The position numbers and the translations under genes were made by a program. From NCBI GenBank assembly GCA_900318685.1, contig ONLL01000010.1:1-64000 (forward strand): a stretch of DNA of 64,000 nt. Reading direction: 5' to 3'. Source of the stretch: an uncultured Prevotellaceae bacterium (GTDB lineage Bacteria; Bacteroidota; Bacteroidia; Bacteroidales; Bacteroidaceae). Under the pieces are notes generated by a model. That model had not been told where the DNA came from, made no database searches, and saw only the letters and a program-made list of their open reading frames with translations. Shown here in pieces: positions 53,358 through 61,848 of this stretch (position 1 is its first letter; every line of letters begins with the position of its first letter).

Positions 53358-53408
53358 AAACCCACCTTCGTGAATAATTAGTAAAAACACCATAAAAAGA
53401 ATCCAAAT

Positions 53409-54959
53409 ATGAAAACTAAGAATATAAAGCATTTCCTCGCTGCTGGTTTGGTATGTTGCGGTTTTACCGCAACCCTCACCTCCTGCAGCGACGATTTCCT
53501 GGAGGTGACCAAGCCCGACGGCGAGCCCCTGGAGGAATACTATGTCAACGAAACGACCCTCAACGAGGCACTCACCTCGGCATACGCTCCCCTGCACTGG
53601 CCCGACTGGGATAATGTGGCTTACAACGACCTGACCGTCGACGCCGAAATCATGGGCGACGACTTCTGGGTGGGCGGCTCCAGCAATACCGACAACCAGC
53701 ACTGGCACCGTCTGTTCAACTTCGAGGCTGACGGCAACAATACCCTGGGCACCCTCTGGGGCGACTTCTATAGTGGCATCAAGCGCTGCAATGACGCCAT
53801 CAAGTATGCTTCATGGGGCAATGCCAGCGAAAAATTCTGCCGCTCTATGGAGATGCAGGCCCGTCTGCTTCGCGTGTACTATTATAACATTCTGTGGCAC
53901 TTCTATGGTAACGTGCCTTTCTACATTGAGAACCTGAGCGTGCCCTACACTGCTCCTCAGATCACTGCCGACGAGATCTACGCCCGCCTGCTGCCCGAGC
54001 TGGAGGAGATTATCGCCTCGAAAGTGCTGCCTCTGCGCTGGGGAGATGCCGATGCCGGCCGTGTGAGCCAGGCTATGGCCTACATGCTCTATGCCGAGAT
54101 GGTGATGTATCAGAACGACGCTGCCCGCTATCCACAGGCCCTCGCCTATATGAAGGAGCTCATCGCCAGCAACGACTACGAGCTGAACCCCGACTTTGCC
54201 AACATCTGGCAGGAGAGTGGTGAGTGGTGCAAGGAGAGCATCTTCGAAATCAACTATAACGACGACCAGGCTCAGCGCGACTGGGGCTGGGCTGCCCTGA
54301 ACGCTGGTGGCAGCGTGTTCCCCACCCTCTGCTCGCCCAACGCATGGCCTGGCGGCGATGGCTGGGATACTGGTAACGACGGCTGGGGCTTCCTGCCCGT
54401 GAAGGTGGAGACCTACAACATGTATGCTGAAGGCGACCTGCGCCGCGATGCTACTATCTGGGACGTTCGTGGCTACAGCTATACTGAGCGCTATCAGGAC
54501 ACCCACCTCTGGCACGGCAAGTATCGCCCGCAGTCAGCCAACAATGTGGACTGCCCCACCTCGAAGAACCTGAACTACAACAACAACAAGCGCATCTATC
54601 GCTATGCCGAGACCCTGCTCAATGCTGCCGAGCTGCTGTTGCAGACGGGTGGCAGTACCAGCGAGGCTGCAGGTTATGTCAGTCAGGTGCGCCAGCGTGC
54701 AGGACTCGCTGCCGTGAGCAGCGTCACCATCGACGACATCTTTACTGAGCGTCATCTGGAGTTCTGCGGCGAGGGCAAGCGCTACTTCGACCTCGTGCGT
54801 GCTGAAGGCATCAGCGGTGCCACCCAGAAGGCCAGCACCGTGCTCGTGCCCGACAACTACGGCTACCGCACTAACTCATGGACACCTTCCAAGAAGCATA
54901 TCCCTCTGTCACAGTCTGAGCTCGATGCTGATCCCAGCCTGAAGCAGAACGAATATTAG
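53409..54959 (+). CDS. susD: SusD/RagB-type glycan-binding lipoprotein
   Basis: A 516-residue lipoprotein (lipobox LTSC, Cys26). The SusD fold is indicated by the N-terminal CSDDFLEVTKPDGEPLEEYY, the TPR helices (LRVYYYNILWHFYGNVPFY, RVSQAMAYMLYAEMVMYQND) and the C-terminal RYAETLLNAAELL and RHLEFCGEGKRYFDLVR. It caps the SusC barrel and binds the target glycan. It lies 51 nt after susC. Confidence 0.95.
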   Translation: MKTKNIKHFLAAGLVCCGFTATLTSCSDDFLEVTKPDGEPLEEYYVNETTLNEALTSAYAPLHWPDWDNVAYNDLTVDAEIMGDDFWVGGSSNTDNQHWHRLFNFEADGNNTLGTLWGDFYSGIKRCNDAIKYASWGNASEKFCRSMEMQARLLRVYYYNILWHFYGNVPFYIENLSVPYTAPQITADEIYARLLPELEEIIASKVLPLRWGDADAGRVSQAMAYMLYAEMVMYQNDAARYPQALAYMKELIASNDYELNPDFANIWQESGEWCKESIFEINYNDDQAQRDWGWAALNAGGSVFPTLCSPNAWPGGDGWDTGNDGWGFLPVKVETYNMYAEGDLRRDATIWDVRGYSYTERYQDTHLWHGKYRPQSANNVDCPTSKNLNYNNNKRIYRYAETLLNAAELLLQTGGSTSEAAGYVSQVRQRAGLAAVSSVTIDDIFTERHLEFCGEGKRYFDLVRAEGISGATQKASTVLVPDNYGYRTNSWTPSKKHIPLSQSELDADPSLKQNEY

Positions 54960-54971
54960 GCCCACCCCCAA

Positions 54972-54990
54972 CCCCTCCCCAAGGGAGGGG
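54972..54990. other. GC-rich palindrome between susD and the binding-protein gene
   Basis: CCCCTCCC-CAA-GGGAGGGG, an 8-bp stem with a 3-nt loop, 12 nt after the susD stop. The arms equal those of the hairpin at 11363-11381. It may weaken read-through or shape mRNA stability inside the operon. Confidence 0.6.
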
Positions 54991-55031
54991 AGATAAGATA
55001 GACCATTAACATAAATAAAGCATAAACAATT

Positions 55032-57569
55032 ATGATTAGCAAGAATATAAAATTGTTCCTCGTCAGCAGTCTGGTATGTTGTGTTGCCAACACAACCTTC
55101 ACCGCCTGCTCGCCCGACGAATTCGAAGGCGCTGACCCCGCAGGGTTGCCCACCGCTGGCGGCGCTGACTTCCAGATGACCGTCGACCAGGAGACCAACC
55201 AGATGGTGGCCACCTATACGCCCTCTGCCGGCACCTATCCAGTATGGATCATCGATGGTGCCAGCTACTCCACCCTGCAAGAGGTGGGTTACACCAATAC
55301 CGAGGCTGGCACGCATACCATCGAGCTGCGCATTGGCAACCGCAACGGCATCAGCCAGGCCGGTGTCAAGAAGAGTTTCACCTTCAACGAGACAAAGGTG
55401 GACTGGAGTACCGACTTCCGCCGTATCACCGGCAAGGAATGGCGCATCGCCAACCGTGAGGTGGGACACATGGGCTGCGGCCCTGCTGGCACCGATGCCA
55501 CTGAGTGGTGGAGTGCTGCCGTGAACGACAAAAAGGACTTCGGTGTCTATGATGACCGTATTTCCTTCACCGCCGACACCCGTAAGGGAGGTTCCTTTAC
55601 CTACAATGCCGGTGCCGACGGCATGACCTACGTGAACAAGGGATGCACTACCTGGGGTACGCAGAATAATGATGCTGATGTCGACGTAGCCATTGGCAAC
55701 CAGACCACTACCTGGGAATTCTCAATCCTTGACTGGACGAACGCCAATGGTGAGGTTATCACTGGAAACAAGTACATCCAGCTGGCTGCCAACACAGCCT
55801 TCCCCTACATCAGCTCTGACACACAGTATCAGAACCCGCTTTTCCGCGTGGAGCAGCTCACCAATTCGAAGATGGTGCTCTTCTATGAGACACCCGATCG
55901 CTCCATTGCCTGGCGATTCGTCTTTACCAGTGCTGCTGACCAGCGCTTAGTCGAGGAGAGCGGCTTCGATGCCAACAGCGACTTCAACCTCTGGAAGGGC
56001 ATCACCCCAACCATGTCGTTCTACTACAACCCCGACCCCAGCTGGGGCAATGATCAGACAGCCCTCATGGAGTCGCTCTTCAAGATGGGCAACAACGACT
56101 ACACCGTCAGCATCCCGCAGCAGTGCTATGCCGAGTGGCAGGCACAAGTGCACTTCCACACCGCCCTCGTCGCCTCGGCTGCCACGAGCTACGACTTCTC
56201 GTGCATCCTCACCTCCGACCGCGACATCGACGGCGTGGTGGTGAAGCTCACCAACGAGAACGACTCCGAGGCTATCATCGACGAGCATGGCATCAGCCTG
56301 AAAGCCGGCCAGGAGTATGTCTTCTGGAAGAGCGACGTGCCTGGCAAGGACCTCAACCCCGTGAAGCTCGTCTTCGACTTCGGCTATGCCGCCGGTGAGA
56401 CCAACGTCAACATCTCAAGCATCGTGCTCAAGGAACATGCCAACGACGACGGCACCATCGTGCCCAGTCAGCAGGGCGGCGGTGAGGAACAAGGCGTCAC
56501 ATGGGTGGCCGTCGACTCACCCGATAACCTGGCCGCAGGCTTCAACACCAAGGGTGAGATGAACTTCTGGTGGAGCGATGCCTCATGGAGCCAGATTGGC
56601 GACCCTGAATTTTCCTACGCCGGTGGTGTCTACACTATCAAGTCCGTCGATGCCACCGTCAGTGAGTGGCAGGCCCAGAACTCCATCCAGAACGTGGCCA
56701 TCAACATCGAGGAGGGCCAGGCCTATGACCTGCGTGTGAAGCTTGTGACCAACCAGGAGCTGGGTCGCTTCACGCTGAAGCTCTGTGAGCAGGATGACGA
56801 CGACAACACCCTTGTCTACCGTGGCGACCTGAAGCTCGAGGACGGTGAGAACATCATCGAGCTGACCAATCTCGTGGCTGCCTACAGCGGCAACAAGGCC
56901 GACAAGGCCAACAAGGGGTCATTCACCGAAGGTAAGTTCTTCATCGACCTAGGCGGATGCCCCGCCGGCTTCGAGCTGCAAATCAGCGACCTCATCGTGC
57001 AGAAACATACCGCACCCGCCGTTGACGAGAGCGACCCCACCCTCGTGGACTGGGCTGCCGCCGACGCTGCCGAGAACCTTGGTGCCGCCTTCAACAGCAA
57101 AGGAGCGATGAACTTCTGGTGGAGTGATGCCTCGTGGAGCCAGATTGCCGATCCTACCTTCTCCTACGCCGACGGTGTCTACACCATCAAGGCCGACAAT
57201 GCCACCGTCAGCGAGTGGCAGGCCCAGAACTCCATCCAGGAGGTGGATCTCAATATTGAGGCCGGCCAGGCCTACGACATCAGCGTCCGTCTGGAGGCCA
57301 ACCAAGAGCTGGGACGCTACACGCTGAAGCTCTGCGAGCAGGACGATGACGACAACACGCTGCTCTATCGTGGCGACCTGAAGATGGAGGACGGCGAGAA
57401 CATCGTGCAGTTTGCCAACCTCGTGGCTGCCTACAACGGCAACAAAGCCGACAAGGCCAATCCCGGTGCCTTCACCAAGGCAAAGTTCTTTATCGACCTG
57501 GGTGGCTGTCCCGCCGGCTTTGAAGTGAAACTGAGCCAGATCATCGTCCAGAAGCACAAGCTGAAGTAA
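55032..57569 (+). CDS. surface glycan-binding lipoprotein with duplicated CBM-like modules
   Basis: An 845-residue lipoprotein (lipobox FTAC, Cys26), with a signal sequence resembling that of the preceding SusD. An Ig-like N domain (about 45-120), a middle region (125-480) with a sandwich domain, and two tandem modules (about 491-659 and 668-843) follow. The modules are roughly three-quarters identical, sharing MNFWWSDASWSQI, ATVSEWQAQNSIQ, LKLCEQDDDDNTL and FFIDLGGCPAGFE. Their exposed Trp residues and position suggest carbohydrate-binding (CBM4/9-like) domains. It takes the place usually held by SusE/F-type proteins. Confidence 0.85.
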   Translation: MISKNIKLFLVSSLVCCVANTTFTACSPDEFEGADPAGLPTAGGADFQMTVDQETNQMVATYTPSAGTYPVWIIDGASYSTLQEVGYTNTEAGTHTIELRIGNRNGISQAGVKKSFTFNETKVDWSTDFRRITGKEWRIANREVGHMGCGPAGTDATEWWSAAVNDKKDFGVYDDRISFTADTRKGGSFTYNAGADGMTYVNKGCTTWGTQNNDADVDVAIGNQTTTWEFSILDWTNANGEVITGNKYIQLAANTAFPYISSDTQYQNPLFRVEQLTNSKMVLFYETPDRSIAWRFVFTSAADQRLVEESGFDANSDFNLWKGITPTMSFYYNPDPSWGNDQTALMESLFKMGNNDYTVSIPQQCYAEWQAQVHFHTALVASAATSYDFSCILTSDRDIDGVVVKLTNENDSEAIIDEHGISLKAGQEYVFWKSDVPGKDLNPVKLVFDFGYAAGETNVNISSIVLKEHANDDGTIVPSQQGGGEEQGVTWVAVDSPDNLAAGFNTKGEMNFWWSDASWSQIGDPEFSYAGGVYTIKSVDATVSEWQAQNSIQNVAINIEEGQAYDLRVKLVTNQELGRFTLKLCEQDDDDNTLVYRGDLKLEDGENIIELTNLVAAYSGNKADKANKGSFTEGKFFIDLGGCPAGFELQISDLIVQKHTAPAVDESDPTLVDWAAADAAENLGAAFNSKGAMNFWWSDASWSQIADPTFSYADGVYTIKADNATVSEWQAQNSIQEVDLNIEAGQAYDISVRLEANQELGRYTLKLCEQDDDDNTLLYRGDLKMEDGENIVQFANLVAAYNGNKADKANPGAFTKAKFFIDLGGCPAGFEVKLSQIIVQKHKLK

Positions 57570-57573
57570 CACC

Positions 57574-58680
57574 ATGAGAAACATGATATTAGTCAGTTCA
57601 ATGCTCGTCATCGCCATGGCCATCACCGGCTGTGGCGGCGACGACGCCCACGACCCTGTTGCCGATGCCGCTGTCATCAGCACCTCCTTGGAGAGCATCA
57701 CCGCTCCCGCCGATGGCGGCACCTACAGCGTCAGCGTCACGACAACGGGCAAGGAGTGGGGGGCTTATGCCGATCAGGACTTTATCACGGTAGAATCCAG
57801 CAATACGGCAGCCCAGTCGGGCACTATCACGGTCAAGATACCTGCTAATCCTACGACCAGTGCCCGCACGGGCTCCGTCAACATCATGTCGGGCTCTGCC
57901 CGCAAGGTCATCGGCGTACAGCAGGAGGCTGCCGCTCAGTCGGCCTACTACGCTCCTGAAGGCTATGCTCTCGTCTGGCACGATGAGTTCGACAAAGGGG
58001 CGGAGCTGAATGCCGCCGACTGGACGCATGAGGTGTGGGGTAAGGGTCGTGTGAACAATGAGCTGCAGGAATATGTCAACCACCGTACGCCCGAAGGCCA
58101 GCTGGTGACTGAGGTGCGTGGTGGCAAGCTGCGCATCACCGCCCTGAAGGAGAACGGCAAGGTCTACTCCGGCCGCGTCTACGCCAAGGTGAAGGAAGGC
58201 TGGACCTACGGCTACATCGAGGCTTCAATCAAGCTGCCGAAGGGCAAGGGCACTTGGCCTGCCTTCTGGATGATGCCCGTAAACTTCCGCTCGTGGCCTG
58301 CCGATGGCGAGATCGACATCATGGAGGAGGTGGGCTATCACCCCAACTATGTATCGTCGAGCCTTCATGCCAACGCCCACGTGCATACCAAGGGCACGCA
58401 AGTGACTCACGAGATGAAGTGCGAGGGTGCTGAGGACGAGTTCCACACCTACGCCATCAAGTGGACTCATGAGAACATCACCACCTATGTCGACGGCCGT
58501 GTGCAACTCTCGTACGACAACAAAGGCAAGGGTCGTGACGACTGGCCCTACGACGATCCATTCTACGTCATCCTCAACCTCGCATGGGGTGGTGACTGGG
58601 GTGGCGCTATGGGAGTGGACGAGACCGCCCTCCCCGCTACGATGGAGATAGACTATGTACGTGTTTTCCAAAAGAAATAA
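57574..58680 (+). CDS. BACON-GH16 endo-beta-glucanase lipoprotein
   Basis: A 368-residue lipoprotein (lipobox ITGC, Cys20). A BACON domain (about 36-118) has the typical WGAYADQDFITVESSN and VIGVQQEAA ends. A GH16 catalytic domain (about 125-368) has the active-site motif EIDIME, with nucleophile E246 and acid/base E251. NNELQEYVNHR and GTWPAFWMMP are as in laminarinases and lichenases. It probably cuts beta-1,3- or mixed-linkage beta-glucan at the cell surface. It starts 4 nt after the binding-protein gene. Confidence 0.93.
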   Translation: MRNMILVSSMLVIAMAITGCGGDDAHDPVADAAVISTSLESITAPADGGTYSVSVTTTGKEWGAYADQDFITVESSNTAAQSGTITVKIPANPTTSARTGSVNIMSGSARKVIGVQQEAAAQSAYYAPEGYALVWHDEFDKGAELNAADWTHEVWGKGRVNNELQEYVNHRTPEGQLVTEVRGGKLRITALKENGKVYSGRVYAKVKEGWTYGYIEASIKLPKGKGTWPAFWMMPVNFRSWPADGEIDIMEEVGYHPNYVSSSLHANAHVHTKGTQVTHEMKCEGAEDEFHTYAIKWTHENITTYVDGRVQLSYDNKGKGRDDWPYDDPFYVILNLAWGGDWGGAMGVDETALPATMEIDYVRVFQKK

Positions 58681-58681
58681 C

Positions 58682-59911
58682 ATGAAGAAAGCACTCTCTT
58701 ACCTCGTCGTCCTCCTGCTGGCTGCCTGTACTGCAGGCGGCGGGCAGAAGGCGGCTACGGGTTTCGTCACCATTCAGGGCACCGACCTCATCCAGCCCAA
58801 TGGCGAGAAGCTGCTCATTCAGGGCACGAACCTGGGCAACTGGCTCAACCCTGAGGGTTACATGTTTGGTTTCAGCCGCACCAACTCAGCGTGGATGATC
58901 GACCTGCTTTTCAAGGAAGCCGTAGGTCCTGACTTCACCGCCGATTTCTGGAAGCAGTTCAAGGACAACTATGTGACACGTGCCGACATCGACTTCATTG
59001 CTCAGCAGGGTGCCAACACCATCCGCCTGCCCTTCAACTACAAGCTCTTCACCGACGAGGACTATATGGGGCAAACAGGCGCAAAGGACGGCTATGAGCG
59101 CATCGACAGCGTCGTCAGCTGGTGCCGCGCCAACGGGCTCTACCTCATCCTCGATATGCACGACTGCCCAGGTGGACAGACGGGTGACAACATCGACGAT
59201 GGGCACGGCTATCCCTGGCTCTTCGAGAGTGAAACGTCGCAGCAACTCTTCTGCAAGATTTGGCGCGAGATAGCCGACCGCTACAAGCAGGAGCCCGTCA
59301 TCCTGGGCTACGAGCTGATGAACGAGCCTATCGCCCACTACTTCGAGAACCGCGACTCGCTCTACCAGCTGCTACAGCCCCTCTACCAGCGCTGTGTGAA
59401 AGCCATCCGCGAGGTCGACCTGAACCACATCATCCTGCTGGGCGGCGCCCATTGGAACAGTTTCTTCTGGATGCTCGACGATGCCTCCTACGACGACAAG
59501 CTGATGTACACCTGTCACCGCTATGGAGGTCCGGCTACCGCTGAGGCCATCAGTCACTACATCAACTTCCGCGACTCCATTCAGCGCCCGATGTATATGG
59601 GTGAGTTCGGTCACAACACGATGGAGTGGCAGAGCGATTTCGTGCGGGTGCTGAAGCAGGCGAACATCGGCTACACGTTCTGGCCCTATAAGAAGGTCGA
59701 CGGCTCGTGCATGATGGGCATTCAGCGTCCTGAGGGATGGGACAGCATCGTCGTCAGCTATTCCGAGACACCCCGAGGCACCTATCATGAGTGGCGCGAG
59801 GCACGTCCCGACCAGGCAACGTTCCGCCGTCTGCTCACCGAGTTTGCCCAGAATTGCCACTTCGACCGCTGTCAGCCTCAGACCGACTACATCCAGTCGA
59901 TGGGGCTTTGA
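58682..59911 (+). CDS. GH5 beta-glucanase/glucosidase lipoprotein
   Basis: About 409 residues starting at MKKALSYLVVLLLAAC (lipobox Cys16). An ATG 27 nt upstream lies inside the GH16 gene and would spoil the signal. GH5 features: GTNLGNWLNPEGY near 48-60, which recalls exo-beta-1,3-glucanases; NTIRLPFNY; LILDMHDCPGG; acid/base E215 in LMNEP; and nucleophile E308 in YMGEFG. It likely degrades the oligosaccharides made by the GH16 enzyme. Last gene of the locus, starting 1 nt after the GH16 stop. Confidence 0.92.
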   Translation: MKKALSYLVVLLLAACTAGGGQKAATGFVTIQGTDLIQPNGEKLLIQGTNLGNWLNPEGYMFGFSRTNSAWMIDLLFKEAVGPDFTADFWKQFKDNYVTRADIDFIAQQGANTIRLPFNYKLFTDEDYMGQTGAKDGYERIDSVVSWCRANGLYLILDMHDCPGGQTGDNIDDGHGYPWLFESETSQQLFCKIWREIADRYKQEPVILGYELMNEPIAHYFENRDSLYQLLQPLYQRCVKAIREVDLNHIILLGGAHWNSFFWMLDDASYDDKLMYTCHRYGGPATAEAISHYINFRDSIQRPMYMGEFGHNTMEWQSDFVRVLKQANIGYTFWPYKKVDGSCMMGIQRPEGWDSIVVSYSETPRGTYHEWREARPDQATFRRLLTEFAQNCHFDRCQPQTDYIQSMGL

Positions 59912-60085
59912 CATCAAGACGAATGGACGAAAGGACGCTAATAGTTGTCTTTGTTTTTCGCACAGCGAGTTGTCTTTATTATGAAATCAAGGCAGGCCTC
60001 TATACCTTACGGGTGTAGGGGCTTTATCTTACGGGTATAACCCTTCAACCCTAAGGCTAAAGCCCTTCAACCTACTGGGTAAAGT

Positions 60086-60169
60086 TAAAACTGAGTCAAT
60101 GATAGCTAAAACTGTGTCGGTGATTGCTAAATCTGCGTCAATGAATGATAAATCAGCGCCAATATTAGG
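60086..60169. repeat. 21-bp degenerate tandem repeat, four units
   Basis: Units at 60086, 60107, 60128 and 60149, each starting TAAAACTG, TAAATCTG or TAAATCAG and containing GTCAATGAT-like sequence. The gene-free stretch 59912-60335 also has GGGCTTTA...TAAAGCCC inverted arms (near 60018 and 60055) and the palindromic repeat at 60204. Confidence 0.75.
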
Positions 60170-60203
60170 TATTTTTTTCTATCCCAGTATAATCTTACTT
60201 GAG

Positions 60204-60240
60204 ACAGAAATTATGCTAATTATTATAATTTCTGTCAGTT
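60204..60240. repeat. 37-bp palindromic direct repeat, left copy
   Basis: The first 32 bp form a hairpin (ACAGAAATTAT ... ATAATTTCTGT, 11-bp stem, 10-nt loop); CAGTT follows. It differs from the right copy (61029-61065) at one base. The two copies stand 825 bp apart in the same orientation and bracket the two-gene cassette. Confidence 0.9.
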
Positions 60241-60284
60241 CATCACTCACTTTCGTTCGAAAATGAAAATAAATCCAGATTCAT

Positions 60285-60315
60285 TTTGTTTTTTGCTCAC
60301 TTATTCGTATCTTTG
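60285..60315 (+). promoter_or_regulatory. promoter for the two-gene cassette
   Basis: TTTG (60285-60288), 19 nt, TATCTTTG (60308-60315). A near-palindrome (60266-60287) overlaps the -33 box. About 56 bp of this region is over 80% like the promoter at 61776-61806 by eye. Confidence 0.75.
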
Positions 60316-60335
60316 CACCGTCAAACATCGATGAT

Positions 60336-60488
60336 ATGTCATATACAAAAGAACCAATGGTAATAGATCACCCTTCAGAGAAGCTACTGAAGGCGATTGA
60401 AAAACTCAGGAATCATAAACTTGCAAAGTTGGAGGAACTTCGCCAAATGAAACCTGAAGAGTTCTCCCGTCGTGTAATATTGGCATAA
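60336..60488 (+). CDS. 50-residue small protein, first gene of cassette
   Basis: A predicted 50-residue protein (MSYTKEPMVI start, FSRRVILA end), mostly charged helix (EKLLKAIEKLRNHKLAKLEEL). No signal or membrane segment. Its stop overlaps the next start by one base (TAATG), so the two are translationally coupled, and it follows a full promoter. The size, charge and coupling resemble antitoxin or small-partner genes; no family is recognised. Confidence 0.6.
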   Translation: MSYTKEPMVIDHPSEKLLKAIEKLRNHKLAKLEELRQMKPEEFSRRVILA

Positions 60489-61006
60489 TGGAGGCATCGT
60501 ATTCTATCATCCAGAAAGATAATGAATATCGTATTTTGCTGACTTCTGTTGATATAGAAGTCTTGCCTGAACGTATTCAAAGGGTTATTGTCAGTAGGAA
60601 AGTTGATATAAGCGAACTGATGATAGAACGTGTTCGTGGTAATAGTACTACCGGGCAGGATGTCCTACATGATATTACAGGCTGGATTGCAGAACAGTTT
60701 GCTAGTTATCCCAATTTGATTATTTACTATTCATGTGACGATATGACGCCGATACCGTCTAGGAACACAAATAGTGATAATAAAGACATGCCCGTCAATG
60801 CATATAGGAGCAGATTGTTTACACATATCTTCGATTCCTATATGACAAGCCACCAAGTTTCAGGAGTGATAAATACTCCGATACAACTAGACAACTACGA
60901 AAACGGTATTGGCTATAGTTTGTTCTTCCATTTTATAGCAAGAGAAAAACATAGTGATATCGTTGAGATGCTAAAAGAAGACATTAGAGAGGTAAGCGGG
61001 AAGTAA
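60488..61006 (+). CDS. 172-residue protein of unknown function, second gene of cassette
   Basis: A soluble-looking protein with no signal peptide. An N-terminal beta part (about 1-60: YSIIQKDNEYRILLTSVDIEVL) is followed by a helical/beta C part (LIIYYSCDDMTPIP near 75-90, YRSRLFTHIFDSYM near 105-120, then SLFFHFIAREKHSD). It faintly recalls Bacteroidetes DUF6169-type proteins, which I cannot verify. Base composition is clearly more AT-rich than the neighbouring glucan locus, suggesting recent transfer. Flanked by the 37-bp repeats. Confidence 0.65.
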   Translation: MEASYSIIQKDNEYRILLTSVDIEVLPERIQRVIVSRKVDISELMIERVRGNSTTGQDVLHDITGWIAEQFASYPNLIIYYSCDDMTPIPSRNTNSDNKDMPVNAYRSRLFTHIFDSYMTSHQVSGVINTPIQLDNYENGIGYSLFFHFIAREKHSDIVEMLKEDIREVSGK

Positions 61007-61028
61007 CATTTCGTTCTTTCTTTCTTGA

Positions 61029-61065
61029 ACAGAAATTATGCTAATTATTCTAATTTCTGTCAGTT
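61029..61065. repeat. 37-bp palindromic direct repeat, right copy
   Basis: Same sequence as 60204-60240 with one substitution (A to C at 61050). It directly abuts the transposase remnant, whose open frame runs into the repeat. Confidence 0.9.
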
Positions 61066-61675
61066 TGAGGGCATGGAGCTCAGGCTGTTCTTTGTGCAGT
61101 ATGGAAAGAACACTACGTGGAACATTCTGCTCACTACCGACAAGGGGCTTTCGTTCATAAAGGTCTTTGAATACTACCAGATCCGCTGGAATCAGGAGGT
61201 GATGTATCGCGAGAGCAAGCAGTACCTCGGACTCGGAAAGTGCCAGTCAACAGACTTCGATGCACAGATTGCAGACTGTACGCTGGCACTGGCCACATAC
61301 ACGATACTTACGCTTTACAGGAGATTCGGGGAATATGAGACAATGGGTGAACTGTTCAGGCAAATGCAGGCTGACCTGATGGCACTCACGCTATGGCAGA
61401 GAATACTACCGATAATGGCGCAGATACTATACAGGCTGTGTCATCTGTTTGGCGCAGATCTTGAGCAAACAATGCAGACTCTGCAGGCTGGTGGAGATGA
61501 GAGTGAAGAAATTATGCTCATGATAAGCATGCTACCAGTCCTGAACAAGGGAGAATGAGCAAAAGTACTGAGATTAACGTATTTTTGACAAATAGAAATC
61601 GACGATAAACAGACGGACCTCAGCATAGGTTACCACTTTAAAACATCATAAAATCAGGGGTGGGAAACTTTAGTA
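61066..61675 (+). mobile_element. truncated IS4-family element: transposase C-terminal half and right end
   Basis: The frame ending at 61558 encodes about 163 residues of an IS4-family DDE transposase: the beta-strand LRLFFVQYGKNTTWNILLTTD and the exact IS4 signature Y(2)R(3)E(6)K as YQIRWNQEVMYRESK, followed by QYLGLGKCQSTDFDAQIADC. The catalytic Glu is present. The N-terminal half with both catalytic Asp residues is missing, cut at the 37-bp repeat. The sequence after the stop (to about 61675, ending near GGGTGGGAAACTTTAG) is probably the right end of the element. No matching left end is visible in the window. Confidence 0.85.
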
Positions 61676-61775
61676 TCTAATTGGCCTTCTTGGTTTATCG
61701 CCCCTCTTTTTTCCCCATTTTGAGGCTCGCTACGAAGGAACTTTTGCCCGCAGACGAAAATAAATCGCGATTTAT

Positions 61776-61806
61776 TTTGCGTTTTGCCTGCTTATTTGTA
61801 TCTTTG
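61776..61806 (+). promoter_or_regulatory. promoter for the DUF2271-DUF6377 pair
   Basis: TTTG (61776-61779), 19 nt, TATCTTTG (61799-61806). A perfect 22-bp palindrome (61757-61778, centre TCGCGA) overlaps the -33 box and may be an operator. Confidence 0.75.
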
Positions 61807-61848
61807 CGGCACGAAACAACGTTATTAATAACCAACAACTGTTAGACA

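Noticed and set aside
60018-60070. Inverted GGGCTTTA/TAAAGCCC arms as a terminator for the glucan locus
   Set aside because: The loop is over 25 nt and no T run follows, so I cannot support termination there.
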